A DNA stretch of 64,000 bases, taken from assembly GCA_943349825.1 (NCBI GenBank), contig CALQZQ010000005.1, positions 1 through 64,000 of the forward strand, in the 5' to 3' direction. The DNA is from Candidatus Peribacteria bacterium. GTDB lineage: Bacteria; Patescibacteriota; Gracilibacteria; UBA1369; 2-02-FULL-48-14. The notes under the pieces are model-generated. The model had not been told where the DNA came from, made no database searches, and saw nothing but the letters and a program-made list of their open reading frames with translations. Shown here piece by piece: positions 1 through 10,664 of the stretch. Numbering within the stretch: the stretch's first letter is position 1; every line of letters starts with the position of its first letter. The position numbers and the translations under genes were made by a program.

Positions 1-2
1 AT

Positions 3-1286
3 TATGATTTACCGTGGAATCCACAAAGAATTGAACAAAGAATTGGACGATGCCATCGTTATGGTCAAAAACATGACGTAGTAGTCGTGAACTTTTTGAA
101 TAGAAAAAACGCCGCTGATAAGCGCATATTTGAACTGCTTGATTCGAAATTTAAATTATTCAAGGGAGTGTTTGGAGCGAGTGATGAAGTTTTGGGTAGC
201 ATCGAATCGGGAGTCGATTTTGAAAAAAGAATTTGTGCAATTTATCAATCTTGCCGAACAGAAGAGACTATCAATGCGGCATTCGATAAACTCCAAAATG
301 AGATGGGTGATTCTATTGAAGAAGGAATGCAGGGGGCAAAAGAAAAACTTTTGGAAAATTTCGATGCAGATGTGCATGAAAAACTCAGGATGAATCTGAG
401 GGATAGCAAGGCATATCTGGAAACTTATGAAAAATGGCTTTGGGACATCACTCTGTTTTTTCTTGGAGATAAGGCCATCTATGAAAATGATGTTTATTCA
501 TTTCGGTTAATGCAAAACCCATTTGTAAGTGAAAATATCCCAGAAGGTCCCTATAAAATTGGGAAGAACGTAGATGATGCACATGTTTATCGACCGGCCC
601 ACCCACTTGCTCAACTCATTCTGAGTGAGATAAAAAAACAAGAATTGCAGACCGTTGAACTTACTTTCGATTATTCCCACAACGGAACAATCATTTCACC
701 AATTAAAGATATTGAAGGGATGTCTGGCACGCTAAAGGTCACTGAGCTTACCATTGAGTCATTTGATTCAGAAGATAGTGTCCTCGTGACGGCCATTACG
801 GATAGTGGGGAAATCCTTGATGAAGATGTTGCAAAGAAACTTTTCTCCCTCAGCGCAGAAACTTCAGAAAGTACGAAGGCTATCGATACCGAAAAACTTG
901 AGGCGATAGAAAGTGAGAAGGTTTCTATTCTTGCTAAAGGCATTATGGAGCGTAATAGCGAGTTTTTTGATGAAGAAGTGGAGAAGCTCGATAAATGGGC
1001 AGATGACGTTAAGAAGAGCCTTGAAATTGAACTAAAGCGACTGGATATAGATATAAAAGCGTTGAAGACTAATGCTAAAAAAGTGCTGATTCTTGAGGAA
1101 AAAGTAAAACTGCAAAGAGAGGTAAAAGATCTGGAAAAGAAACGAAATGATATGCGCCAAAAACTTTATCAAGCTCAAGATGAAGTCGATACGAGGAAAG
1201 AAGGCTTACTTGGAAAGGTAGAAGGTCAACTTAAGCAAAAAATCAATCTTAGGACTTTATTTACCATTCGTTGGAAAGTAACATAA
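3..1286 (+). CDS. SNF2-family helicase, C-terminal part (truncated by window start)
   Basis: Reading the frame upstream of the listed ORF (codons from position 3) gives YDLPWNPQRIEQRIGRCHRYGQKHDVVVVNFLNRKNAADKRIFELL, continuous with the 399 aa ORF; QRIGRCHRYGQ is SNF2 motif VI. Confidence 0.88.
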   Translation, partial: YDLPWNPQRIEQRIGRCHRYGQKHDVVVVNFLNRKNAADKRIFELLDSKFKLFKGVFGASDEVLGSIESGVDFEKRICAIYQSCRTEETINAAFDKLQNEMGDSIEEGMQGAKEKLLENFDADVHEKLRMNLRDSKAYLETYEKWLWDITLFFLGDKAIYENDVYSFRLMQNPFVSENIPEGPYKIGKNVDDAHVYRPAHPLAQLILSEIKKQELQTVELTFDYSHNGTIISPIKDIEGMSGTLKVTELTIESFDSEDSVLVTAITDSGEILDEDVAKKLFSLSAETSESTKAIDTEKLEAIESEKVSILAKGIMERNSEFFDEEVEKLDKWADDVKKSLEIELKRLDIDIKALKTNAKKVLILEEKVKLQREVKDLEKKRNDMRQKLYQAQDEVDTRKEGLLGKVEGQLKQKINLRTLFTIRWKVT

Positions 1287-1290
1287 ACTT

Positions 1291-2901
1291 ATGATTAGCA
1301 ATAAACAGAAACTAGAACTCACCTGGATTGGTAAAAACAATCCTGAATATGATATTGCGAACATTGAGCCCCGAATATTAGAAGAGCGGACTGATTTATC
1401 CTATGGAGATAAAGACACCGAGAATATGATTATTCATGGTGACAACCTTCTCGCTCTCAAAGCTCTTCTTCCTGAATATGAAGGTAAGGTGAAGTGCATT
1501 TATATTGACCCACCGTACAACACTGGGAATGCCTTTGAACACTATGATGACAGCGTGGAACACAGTACGTGGCTTTCATTGATGAAACCGAGATTAGAGC
1601 TTCTAAAGATGTTACTTGATAAAGAGAAAGGAAGCATCTGGATCACCGTCGACGATAATGAAGTACATTATTTAAAGGTAATTTGTGATGAAATTTTTGG
1701 ACGTAGTTGCTTCATCGGAAATATCATTTGGAGATCAACTGATAATAGCAACAATAATGCGAAAACTTTTTCTTTAGACAGTAACCACATTCTCGTCTAT
1801 TCCAGGAAACCGGCGTGGACTCCACATTTCTTGGAAGATTTCGACAAAAGAAAACACTTCAAGAATCCAGATAATGACCCTAAGGGGCCATGGTTTGATG
1901 GCAATCCAGTAAACAATCCTGCCCTTCGCCCAAATCTTCAATTTGATCTTGTCGCTCCAAATGGAAATATTATCAAGCATCCACCAAATGGATGGAGGTG
2001 GTCACGGGAAACAATTTCTGAAAAGATGAAAACTGGTGAAATTAGATTTTCAGAAGACCAAACGAGGATAATCCGAAGAACATATTTGAGCGACATGGAA
2101 AATCTCCCCCCATCTAATCTTTGGGCTGACATTGATGTAACGGGACACAACAGACAAGCGAAATATGAACTTAAAAGTTTATTCCCGGAAGAAAAAGTTA
2201 CAGATCTTTTTGGCACTCCTAAGCCAGAAAGGCTCGTCAGGTACGTTCTTAATTTAGCATCAAATCCAAATGATCTTGTCCTTGACTCCTTTTTAGGGTC
2301 AGGGACAACAACTGCCGTTGCTCACAAAATGGGGCGGAAATACATTGGAATTGAAATGGGTGACCACGCATATACCCATGTACAAAAACGAATGCAGAAA
2401 GTGGTTGATGGAAATGACAATCTTAAGCTCTCAGAAGAGTTGGGATGGAAAGGTGGTTCTGGATTTAAGTTTTATGAATTGGCTCCAAGCTTTATTACGA
2501 CTGATGAATTCGGCAATCCGGTGATTGATGATTTTTACAATGATGCGAAATTGATAAAAGCTATGTGTAAATTGATGAATTATATTTACAAACCCAGCAA
2601 AGCTGAATATTGGAAACACGGGGTCGGACAGGGGAATAACTACATATATGTGACAACGCAGATGCTCTCAAGCGCGATGATTCAGCAGATTTCTTCTCAT
2701 TTAGGTCAGAATGAAACTTTATTGATTTGTCCTAAAAAGTTCGAACCTGGTGCAGATAAGATTGACGGTAGAATTACTATAAAGAAAATACCGCAATCTG
2801 TTCTGAAGGCGTGTCACTTTGGGAAAAAAGAATATCTACTTCCAATCAAGGAGTCCGCTATCGAGGAAATCGATTTAGATGATGAAGAAAATAATGACTA
2901 A
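1291..2901 (+). CDS. Type III-like site-specific DNA methyltransferase (Mod)
   Basis: CIYIDPPYNTGN motif and LDSFLGSGTTTAVAHKMGRKYIGIE SAM-binding motif; adjacent to Res. Confidence 0.92.
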   Translation: MISNKQKLELTWIGKNNPEYDIANIEPRILEERTDLSYGDKDTENMIIHGDNLLALKALLPEYEGKVKCIYIDPPYNTGNAFEHYDDSVEHSTWLSLMKPRLELLKMLLDKEKGSIWITVDDNEVHYLKVICDEIFGRSCFIGNIIWRSTDNSNNNAKTFSLDSNHILVYSRKPAWTPHFLEDFDKRKHFKNPDNDPKGPWFDGNPVNNPALRPNLQFDLVAPNGNIIKHPPNGWRWSRETISEKMKTGEIRFSEDQTRIIRRTYLSDMENLPPSNLWADIDVTGHNRQAKYELKSLFPEEKVTDLFGTPKPERLVRYVLNLASNPNDLVLDSFLGSGTTTAVAHKMGRKYIGIEMGDHAYTHVQKRMQKVVDGNDNLKLSEELGWKGGSGFKFYELAPSFITTDEFGNPVIDDFYNDAKLIKAMCKLMNYIYKPSKAEYWKHGVGQGNNYIYVTTQMLSSAMIQQISSHLGQNETLLICPKKFEPGADKIDGRITIKKIPQSVLKACHFGKKEYLLPIKESAIEEIDLDDEENND

Positions 2902-5722
2902 TTCTATGAATCCAGAACAAGCAGTTAAGTATATTTCGAATGGCATGAACTTGCGTTTACCGCAGAGGAAAAGCCTGGAACTTTTTGCGGCTTATTTACA
3001 GTCCGACGCAGGCCAGAAAGTTTTAGCTCGAATGAAAAAAGATAGACGTGGAAGAGTAGAAGAGCTGTTAGCTTCATCTAAGGAATATTTTAGCAAGATA
3101 GCTGAGACGAAAGATTTCGAAACTTTCGAGCGTGCATTCCCCACCTATACATTTGCTCTAGCTACAGGAGTTGGTAAAACTCGTCTGATGGGAGCTTTTG
3201 TGGCCTACATGTACCTCGTTTACAACGTTCAGCATTTTTTGATTGTCGCACCGAATCTTACGATTTACCGAAAGCTTTTCGATGACTTTAGCAGGGCAAA
3301 CAATCCGAAATATGTATTCCGTGGTATTCAGGAAATCAACATCAATACGGCTAAAGTTATAACAACAGACAATTATACCAATCAGAGAAGTGAACTTTTC
3401 GGTAATCAGCTAGAAATAAATATCTTTAATATTCAGCAGTTCGCTCAGCGTGACATGACTAATGAACGTGGTATCACCAAAGCGTGGGAAACTGCCGGTG
3501 AGTCCTATTTTGATTACTTGAAAGAACATGAGGATCTTGTCGTGATGCTTGATGAAGCACATCACTATCATGCAGATGCTGCACTTGGAGCGTTAGACCT
3601 CATGGATCCTCTTTTGGGTCTAGAGTTTACCGCAACTCCATATATCGGGACTGATGGTACTGGAAAGAAAGCTAGGCAGGTTATAATGAAGAATGTTCTC
3701 TACAGCTATAACCTTGGAGATGCCATCCGTGGAGGCCTCGTAAAGGATCCTTGGGTTGGAACGGAGGCAGATGTTGATTTTAGGGAATTTGATGGTGACT
3801 CCATTGAAACCGATGCACGAAAATTGCAGCTAGCAGCTTATTTTCATGAACGTGCAAAAACCGCTATCAATGAATATGCACTGGAAAATAATAAGCCCTA
3901 TGTAAAACCCGTCATGTTGGTTGTGGCAGCGAATACTGCCCACGCAAGTGAGCTGAGGGCATTTATTGATAGCGATCAATTCCGTGGTGGAGAGTTCAAA
4001 GGAAAGGTGATCGAAGTCCACACAAAGACTAAGGGCGAAGAAGCCGATGAAACAATTGAGAAACTTATTTCACTTGAACATCCTGACAATATTGTCGAGG
4101 TCGTCATTCACGTCAACATGCTTAAAGAGGGCTGGGACGTTACGAATATCTACACTATCGTTCCACTTCGACAATCCGCTGCGATGATCTTAACGGAGCA
4201 AACTATTGGACGTGGACTTCGTCTGCCGTATGGAGAGCGCACGGGAGTGCCACTGGTTGATCGTGTAATGATCGTGGCCCATGAACAGTATTCTAAGGTT
4301 ATTGAGCTAGCAAAAGACTCCTCGTTGATACAAGGAAGAGTAGAGCAAGTTTCCAATCAGGAAATGAAAGATATAAAGACACTTACTGAAGTTCAGCCGA
4401 TCGCCTTGCAGAGTGTCACAGAAGCAATTCGACAAAACAGCGTAGTGACACAGGCCGTTCAAGAAAAGGCCGAAGAGTTTATTTCAAAAATTCCTCAAGT
4501 GGAATCAATGGAAGAAGGTGTTAAGCAGATGGCAATAGAGGTTAAGAAAACTGAGATTTTTCAGCAATTGGCAAAAGAGGCCATAGAGAATCAATCTTTT
4601 TCGAGGTTTCATGGTCAGATGGAGGATAACCTAGAGGAGACATCTTTTGGTATTGATACGTTGTTCGCAACTTTTAATGATGATGCAAAAAGTGAGCTAG
4701 AGAAAATTGCAAAGCTATCTGAGCAGACGATGGAACTGCGAAACATTCCCATTCCACGTCTTATGCTTACTCCCCATTATGGAGAACTATTTATTCCAGA
4801 ATTTGATCTCGATACAAGCGTTCTTAGTCCGTTCGCAAATGAGGCAACCGTCATAGAAGAGTCCTTGCAAAAAAGAGACATAGAAAATTTATTTGGAGAG
4901 GCTGTTCCTGGCAGAAGAGAGTCACAAGCGACACGAATTACCAGTTTTGGATCAAGCACTAGTCAGAGTCCGCAAAATATTATTATTGCAGCATTGCTAG
5001 ACTATCCTTTGATCGATTATGACGAACAGAAGGTACTTTTGATCAAACTCGCCGGTCAGGCCGTAGTTCACTACAGAACCAGGGCACTTGATGAGGCTAA
5101 TTTAAAACTCATCATTGAGACGAATGCTCGCACAATCGCAAAAGAGATTTATGATCAAATATTACAACGTAAAGAATTAAAGTCTGAAAGCTATATCGAA
5201 TCCAGTATTGCTGAGCCTAAGCCATTCTTGGAACAATACAATATATCCCTTGGACTAGATGAAAAGCCCGTTTCATTAGATTCACAAGTAGACACCTTCT
5301 CTGCTCGGCTTGTTTATACTGGCTTTCGAAAAGCTTGTCATCCAATGTATAAATTCGATTCATCCGATGAGGTTCGGCTAGCATACCTTCTAGATAAAGA
5401 TGAATCGGTTGAGGATTGGCTGCGACCCGCCCCAACTCAATTTGAAGGTCTTCACTGGAGGAATGCTATAGGTGAGTATCATCATAGATACGAACCTGAT
5501 TTTGTTGTTGAATTGCCAACAGAAATTGTGATGATAGAGGTGAAGCCAGAAGAAGAAATTGCGGACAAGGATGTCCAAGCAAAGAAACAAACTGCTGAAA
5601 GATATTGCGAGCTTATAAGTCAAAATGTAGGCGACCATGGCGTACGAAAGCCATGGCGATATGTCATCATTCCTACTTCTAGGATAACGCTGCATTCAAC
5701 TGTTCAGAGGTTACTTCAGTAG
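2879..5722 (+). CDS. Type III restriction enzyme-like Res subunit (DEAD helicase plus nuclease)
   Basis: ATGVGKTRLMGAF Walker A, VVMLDEAHHYHAD, TEQTIGRGLRLPYG; C-terminal YEPDFVVELPTEIVMIEVKPE resembles PD-(D/E)XK; overlaps mod. Confidence 0.9.
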   Translation: MMKKIMTNSMNPEQAVKYISNGMNLRLPQRKSLELFAAYLQSDAGQKVLARMKKDRRGRVEELLASSKEYFSKIAETKDFETFERAFPTYTFALATGVGKTRLMGAFVAYMYLVYNVQHFLIVAPNLTIYRKLFDDFSRANNPKYVFRGIQEININTAKVITTDNYTNQRSELFGNQLEINIFNIQQFAQRDMTNERGITKAWETAGESYFDYLKEHEDLVVMLDEAHHYHADAALGALDLMDPLLGLEFTATPYIGTDGTGKKARQVIMKNVLYSYNLGDAIRGGLVKDPWVGTEADVDFREFDGDSIETDARKLQLAAYFHERAKTAINEYALENNKPYVKPVMLVVAANTAHASELRAFIDSDQFRGGEFKGKVIEVHTKTKGEEADETIEKLISLEHPDNIVEVVIHVNMLKEGWDVTNIYTIVPLRQSAAMILTEQTIGRGLRLPYGERTGVPLVDRVMIVAHEQYSKVIELAKDSSLIQGRVEQVSNQEMKDIKTLTEVQPIALQSVTEAIRQNSVVTQAVQEKAEEFISKIPQVESMEEGVKQMAIEVKKTEIFQQLAKEAIENQSFSRFHGQMEDNLEETSFGIDTLFATFNDDAKSELEKIAKLSEQTMELRNIPIPRLMLTPHYGELFIPEFDLDTSVLSPFANEATVIEESLQKRDIENLFGEAVPGRRESQATRITSFGSSTSQSPQNIIIAALLDYPLIDYDEQKVLLIKLAGQAVVHYRTRALDEANLKLIIETNARTIAKEIYDQILQRKELKSESYIESSIAEPKPFLEQYNISLGLDEKPVSLDSQVDTFSARLVYTGFRKACHPMYKFDSSDEVRLAYLLDKDESVEDWLRPAPTQFEGLHWRNAIGEYHHRYEPDFVVELPTEIVMIEVKPEEEIADKDVQAKKQTAERYCELISQNVGDHGVRKPWRYVIIPTSRITLHSTVQRLLQ

Positions 5723-5746
5723 TAACGTTTTTAAAATTATTCTGAA

Positions 5747-6223
5747 TTATTGGATCTTACAGTTCCGCAAAATCACATTCATCAAGTAATCTGGTTTTTC
5801 ACCTGTTAAGGTAATTTGTTGTCCTTGGGTGAGGCCGGCCGCTTTTTCAAGCTCGGAATCTTCCAACATACATTGAACGCTTCCGATGATATCGCCTGTT
5901 TTTAGGGAAACATACATCGTATCCAATATATCCTTTCCGATTGAGGTAATCGTTCCGCTGACTTCGATGGTTTTGCCTTTATACTTTTCGTCGGCAGCTA
6001 CTTGATTGCCTTTGTAGTCAGAAAAGAGCTGAGATGCCGTTACAGTCGTAACTTCTTCAACGACCTCAGTGGTCGTTGCCGTATCGGTTGTTGAGGTGCT
6101 CTGTCCCTCCTTTGGGCTTCCTAAAGCTGAAACGATAGTGAAGAATAAGAAAACACTACCAATCCCTGTTAAGATCTTGTGACGTTTGAACCAACTTTGG
6201 TCCTGAGTGTGTTCGGTTGCCAT
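5747..6223 (-). CDS. Membrane-anchored OB-fold (tRNA_anti-like) protein
   Basis: N-terminal TM segment; ASQLFSDYKGNQVAADEKYKGKTIEVSGTITSIG pattern typical of tRNA_anti-like domains. Confidence 0.7.
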   Translation of the reverse strand: MATEHTQDQSWFKRHKILTGIGSVFLFFTIVSALGSPKEGQSTSTTDTATTTEVVEEVTTVTASQLFSDYKGNQVAADEKYKGKTIEVSGTITSIGKDILDTMYVSLKTGDIIGSVQCMLEDSELEKAAGLTQGQQITLTGEKPDYLMNVILRNCKIQ

Positions 6224-6304
6224 ACTTTCTTGGGTTAAAAGGTTAAGCTACAGGCATATTATCCGATTTTGGGTTATTATCAATCCTAAAATAGGATACT
6301 CTCT

Positions 6305-6520
6305 ATGAGCACAATAGCTTCAAAAGAGTATCGGGAAATCATCGAACGCCTTATTAAGGCCAGAAAAGATGCTGGTCTTACGCAAGTAGAGGTCGCAAAC
6401 CTTTTAGGTAAACCTCAATCCTTCGTTTCAAAAGTTGAAAGTCGGGAAAGGAGACTGGATATCGTAGAAATAAAGCAATTTGCAAGGATCTATAGGGTCA
6501 ATGTTTCAGATCTTATTTAA
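6305..6520 (+). CDS. XRE-family HTH regulator
   Basis: RKDAGLTQVEVANLLGKPQSFVSKVESRERRLDIVE helix-turn-helix. Confidence 0.9.
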   Translation: MSTIASKEYREIIERLIKARKDAGLTQVEVANLLGKPQSFVSKVESRERRLDIVEIKQFARIYRVNVSDLI

Positions 6521-6576
6521 GCGAGCCTGCAGCTCCCACGAGCTTTCGCCCGGGGAGCTGCGGGAGTCTGCTTAAA
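6516..6576. terminator. Two-tier hairpin between convergent genes
   Basis: Outer arms TTTAAGC/GCTTAAA (6516-6522/6570-6576), inner arms GCAGCTCCC/GGGAGCTGC (6529-6537/6553-6561). Confidence 0.6.
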
Positions 6577-8140
6577 ACTGTTTGATCCAAATATTTCCAA
6601 CAATGGTCTCGCCCTTTCCCGAAGAAAGGGCATGAAGGTCATCTCCTTGTGAATAAGGGAAAACTCGACTGACCTCTGCGATCAAGGAAGTGAGAGCATC
6701 CGCAAGATCATCGTGTTTTTCCGTGCCGAAGTCTAAAACTTGCTCGATGAGTTGCTCGGCTCCTTTCTTGGGAAATAAGACTCTTCCTGTTTCGAAATGC
6801 AGAGTGCTGTTAACAAGACGATCATGCTTACTCAGCCCCGAAACTTTCATCGCTGAAACGAAGAGCCCTTCGGCCTTCATCAATTGTATTAAATAATTTT
6901 GTGCAGCTACGTCCTCTACGACGAATCGAACCGTTTCTCTTGGGAACATTTCTTTATAGCGCTTTGCCTTGGCAATAATATTTTGCAGCGTTAGCTTTTC
7001 GTTGGTGACAAGTGGAAGGATGAAAATCCTCAAATTTTCTCCGTAGCCAAAGACATGGCAAGCCACCATCGCCGTGGAGTCAGCCGTATCTGAAAGGGAA
7101 ATGGCTGGGTCTATTCCAACGATGGTTCCTCGGTATTCGAACGGCTCTTTCTCAGGTTTTTTAGGCCAGGTTAAGACTTTGATCTGTCGCCCTAAGTAGA
7201 ACTCGACTTCCTCTTTGTCACCATGTATTTCTGGCATTGTCTCATAGAAAGCGATCCATTCTTTCTTAATCACTTGATCCTTTTTATCAACCAATTGTAA
7301 TAAATATTCACGTAAGAATACCTCTTCACGTCCAATGGTTTTTCTCAAATCTTCAATATCCTTTTCCGTTTTAAACTTCTGTGGCCACAAGCAGTCCCCA
7401 TTCTCATCTAAGAGCGGGTACTGTTTGTATACGCCGTCCATTTCACCTCCTGTTATACGAGCTTTTAGCCTCATCAAAAGCGAATCTCGATGAAGTTGGT
7501 TTCCAACAACCACGATGCGAGTGCCAACATCTCCAATTGGCAAAATTTCGCTCGTAAACCAGTCGTCAATTTTGTTCCTACCGTCACGGGTCTTCACGCT
7601 CGGAGTGCTTTCGATATCGTCCGCAATGATGAGGTCTGGGCGATATTGATTGTTTCTCATCCCACGCACGGATTGTTCCGAAGAAGCAACCGTGATGCGG
7701 GCACCATATTTTGGAATGATGAGAGTCGTCGCATTCCACTGTTCTTCGATCTCTTGGAATGGTCCAAGATCTGCCCTTAGGAGTTCGTTTTCCTCCAATA
7801 CTGTTTTTAAGTTTTTTAAGTGTGTCCGCGCTTGTTCCTGTGTTTCCGAAAGAATCAGGACAAACTTTTTCTGTTGTTTCCCAAGAATCGACCAGATCGC
7901 CAGTGAGGTATTGAGAATGGTGGATTTTCCAGATCCACGGAAAGACATCACGACGAGCATTCGTACCTTTTCATCCTCGCTGAGTTGAAACATTTCGTGA
8001 TGAAATGGTGCGAAGCCGTGAGTAATGTACGAAGGAAAATAAACTGAGAAAAATATTTTGTGGCTGTCTCTGGTAAGAGCTCGCCGTGCATCTTGGTTTT
8101 TAACCAAGGATTTAATAGTTTGTGGTGACAAATCGTTCAT
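6572..8140 (-). CDS. Phage terminase large subunit-like ATPase/nuclease
   Basis: MSFRGSGKSTILNTSLAIW Walker A, LIIADDIES Walker B, C-terminal IVGIDPAISLSDTADSTAMV and DDLADAL (RNase H-like nuclease). Confidence 0.88.
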   Translation of the reverse strand: MNDLSPQTIKSLVKNQDARRALTRDSHKIFFSVYFPSYITHGFAPFHHEMFQLSEDEKVRMLVVMSFRGSGKSTILNTSLAIWSILGKQQKKFVLILSETQEQARTHLKNLKTVLEENELLRADLGPFQEIEEQWNATTLIIPKYGARITVASSEQSVRGMRNNQYRPDLIIADDIESTPSVKTRDGRNKIDDWFTSEILPIGDVGTRIVVVGNQLHRDSLLMRLKARITGGEMDGVYKQYPLLDENGDCLWPQKFKTEKDIEDLRKTIGREEVFLREYLLQLVDKKDQVIKKEWIAFYETMPEIHGDKEEVEFYLGRQIKVLTWPKKPEKEPFEYRGTIVGIDPAISLSDTADSTAMVACHVFGYGENLRIFILPLVTNEKLTLQNIIAKAKRYKEMFPRETVRFVVEDVAAQNYLIQLMKAEGLFVSAMKVSGLSKHDRLVNSTLHFETGRVLFPKKGAEQLIEQVLDFGTEKHDDLADALTSLIAEVSRVFPYSQGDDLHALSSGKGETIVGNIWIKQF

Positions 8141-8151
8141 ATAAAGGGTTG

Positions 8152-8565
8152 TTATTGATTAAGTTCTCCTGGATCTAAGGCGGCCAACTTTAGGGCTTTT
8201 TCGATGTTTTCTACTTGCTCAGGTGTCAGCGTTTTGCCGATGGTCTCGAGCCGTCCTGAGAGTTCCACCCGTGTTCTGTAGTCAGGGTGTTGATTTTTTA
8301 GCCAGTAAATAATGGCGGTCATGTTGCCATCCCTTATGGCCTTGATGAGCTGTGACTCTGCGAGGTCACTGATGAGGCTTTTACCCGTGCACATGGCTTC
8401 ATCTGCAGCATCTGCAAACTCTGGGTCTTCCTTGCGCCAACGGTAGTAGCTCGCACGCCCAACGCCTTCTTTCTCACAAGCAATTTGGACTATGGGTGTT
8501 TTCTTGAGCTGCTCCACGAGTCTGGCTTTGTTTTCTTCCGTTTTGGTCGGGACTATTTCATTCAT
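8152..8565 (-). CDS. Terminase small subunit-like / HTH protein
   Basis: TPIVQIACEKEGVGRASYYRWRKEDPEFADAADEA HTH; directly upstream of terminase large subunit. Confidence 0.7.
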   Translation of the reverse strand: MNEIVPTKTEENKARLVEQLKKTPIVQIACEKEGVGRASYYRWRKEDPEFADAADEAMCTGKSLISDLAESQLIKAIRDGNMTAIIYWLKNQHPDYRTRVELSGRLETIGKTLTPEQVENIEKALKLAALDPGELNQ

Positions 8566-9329
8566 AGTGATGGGGTTATTTTTACGGCTTTGATACCAGT
8601 CAGTTTTTCGAAGCGGTCTATGATGGCTTTGCAGTACTTTTCTTCAAGTTCGACCATGACGCATTTCCGTTTCGTTTGTTCGCAAGCCATCATCGTGGAT
8701 CCCGATCCCCCGAAGGGGTCATAGACGATGTCTCCGATATTCGTGCTGTTGAGAATGAGTCGGCGTATAAGGCTCACTGGCTTCATCGTCGGATGAATCG
8801 TATTTTTCTTGGGCTTGGGTGCAATGAGCACGCTTTTGTCTTTGTCTCGTATCGGTGGATGTGTTCCGTGCCAGCCGTATGCAATCAATTCGTGCTGTGG
8901 GCAATAATCCAGCCGACCAATGACTGCGCCGGTCTTTACCCAAATTAGGAGCTGTGAAAACTTGAACCCTTGCGTCCGTAGAGCGTCTTCAAGGCTGAAT
9001 AGCATTCGGTCACTGTTGAAAATGTAGTAAGCATTTTTCTTATCCAAGTGTGGCTTCACTACTTCCAGCCAACGCTCCGTAAAGCTTTGGTACTCTTCGC
9101 TGGACTGAAGTTGGTCGTTTGCGATTTTGTCGTGCTTGCCACTAGGTGCCGTGTACGACACCCCATAGGGCGGATCAGTGAGGATGAGTTTCACTTTCTT
9201 TTCGTGAAGCAGGTTGTGGATTAGACCTTTATCCTGACTATTTCCGCAGAGGAGCAAGTGATCACCAAGGCTGAAAGTGTCGCCGGGCTTAATTGAGTTT
9301 GATTGGTTTTTGGCCTGTAAGGTTTTCAT
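8562..9329 (-). CDS. DNA methyltransferase (N4/N6, DPPY type)
   Basis: LILTDPPYGVSYTAPSG and VYDPFGGSGSTMMACEQTKRKCVMVELEEKYC. Confidence 0.88.
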   Translation of the reverse strand: MKTLQAKNQSNSIKPGDTFSLGDHLLLCGNSQDKGLIHNLLHEKKVKLILTDPPYGVSYTAPSGKHDKIANDQLQSSEEYQSFTERWLEVVKPHLDKKNAYYIFNSDRMLFSLEDALRTQGFKFSQLLIWVKTGAVIGRLDYCPQHELIAYGWHGTHPPIRDKDKSVLIAPKPKKNTIHPTMKPVSLIRRLILNSTNIGDIVYDPFGGSGSTMMACEQTKRKCVMVELEEKYCKAIIDRFEKLTGIKAVKITPSL

Positions 9330-10560
9330 GTCTGAGTAGGATTAGAGAGCAAAATAAAGGATCGAGCTCCACGAGGTAGCAGGTGCGTTTGAGTTGTTCG
9401 GCAGCGACTAGAACACTGCCGCTGCCCCCAAAGATTTCTAGTATGATGTCTCCGGGTTTCGTGCAACGCCGGATTGCACGTTCGTAGAGCGAAGGTGGTT
9501 TCTCCGTCGGGTGCGAATAACTGGCAGAAGGAAGGCGTTTCTCGAGCCAAATGGAGAAGAGGTCTAGGACATCACCGTGAAGTCGGTTTCCCGTGCCTAG
9601 CTCCTTGTTCATAACCTCCGTGAAATTGGTGTGGTACGTGGAAAGGAAGGGGTCACCTCGGGTACCGTATATACAAGGTTCGTAGACCTTGGAAAATGCG
9701 ACTTGAGGTGTGCTCATCTGCGAGTTCTTGAGCCAGAGGCATACGCGCTTGTTTTGGATGCCGACTTCATCATAAATCTGTTGCACTTGGCCAATTTTCC
9801 TTTCGTCGTTCCATGTGAAGAAATGTGCATCAGGTGTTGTGAATGCTATGGTGTTTTGGATGCAGGTTTTGAGAAACTCTTTGTATTCGGCAGGTGGCTT
9901 GTTGTCCTTAACCTTCGAACCCTGGTACTTGTTTCTCGTCCCAATCCCATTCGAGTATGAGAGTCCGATATTGTATGGCGGATCCATCGTCACAAAACTC
10001 ACTTTTGTGTTTCCGAGTAGGACTTTTAAAGTTTCTGGCTTCATGGAATCTCCACAAGCCAAACGATGCTTTCCAAGTGCGTACACGTCGCCTTCTTTTA
10101 CGAACGGCTCTTTGATTTTCTTTATTTCCTCCTCTATATCGAAATTGTCGTCTTCCACCTCGATGAAGTCATCAAAAACTCTTTGCAGGTCGGAGTCGTC
10201 GAAACCAACATCAAGTAGTAGATCGATGTCGAACTCCTTGAGAAGTTCCATATCCCACTCTCCTGTATTTCTATTAAGCCTCAGGTTGAGTTCTTTTTCC
10301 TTCTCGATATCGGGTATTTTAAGATAAATAACAGGTACTTTTTCGAAGCCAAGCTCTTTAATAACCTCTAAACGAAAATGACCTCCAATTACGATATTTC
10401 TTCTATTTGGTGCGGAGTTCACCAGAATCGGGTCTACTATCCCAAACCTCTTAATACTTTCGGTTAAATCCTTTACTGCTTTCGGCGGACGTTTCCTAGG
10501 ATTATAAGGAGCCGGATTCAGCTCATTAACTGGCACCATTACAATATTTATTGGTTTCAT
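9289..10560 (-). CDS. ParB-like N-terminal domain fused to DNA methyltransferase
   Basis: MKPINIVMVPVNELNPAPYNPRKRPPKAVKDLTESIKRFGIVDPILV (ParB-N), then FVTMDPPYNIGLSYSNG and ILEIFGGSGSVLVAAEQ; start moved to internal Met. Confidence 0.85.
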   Translation of the reverse strand: MKPINIVMVPVNELNPAPYNPRKRPPKAVKDLTESIKRFGIVDPILVNSAPNRRNIVIGGHFRLEVIKELGFEKVPVIYLKIPDIEKEKELNLRLNRNTGEWDMELLKEFDIDLLLDVGFDDSDLQRVFDDFIEVEDDNFDIEEEIKKIKEPFVKEGDVYALGKHRLACGDSMKPETLKVLLGNTKVSFVTMDPPYNIGLSYSNGIGTRNKYQGSKVKDNKPPAEYKEFLKTCIQNTIAFTTPDAHFFTWNDERKIGQVQQIYDEVGIQNKRVCLWLKNSQMSTPQVAFSKVYEPCIYGTRGDPFLSTYHTNFTEVMNKELGTGNRLHGDVLDLFSIWLEKRLPSASYSHPTEKPPSLYERAIRRCTKPGDIILEIFGGSGSVLVAAEQLKRTCYLVELDPLFCSLILLRHENLTGQKPIKLN

Positions 10561-10664
10561 ACAAGGGCTTGGATTAAAAAATAGAAATGCTAAAACTGCG
10601 CTGCGCAAGCGGAGCGTAATCTTGTTAATCCGGTTAAGCTAAAGGTTAAATCCGGTTAAAGTTG

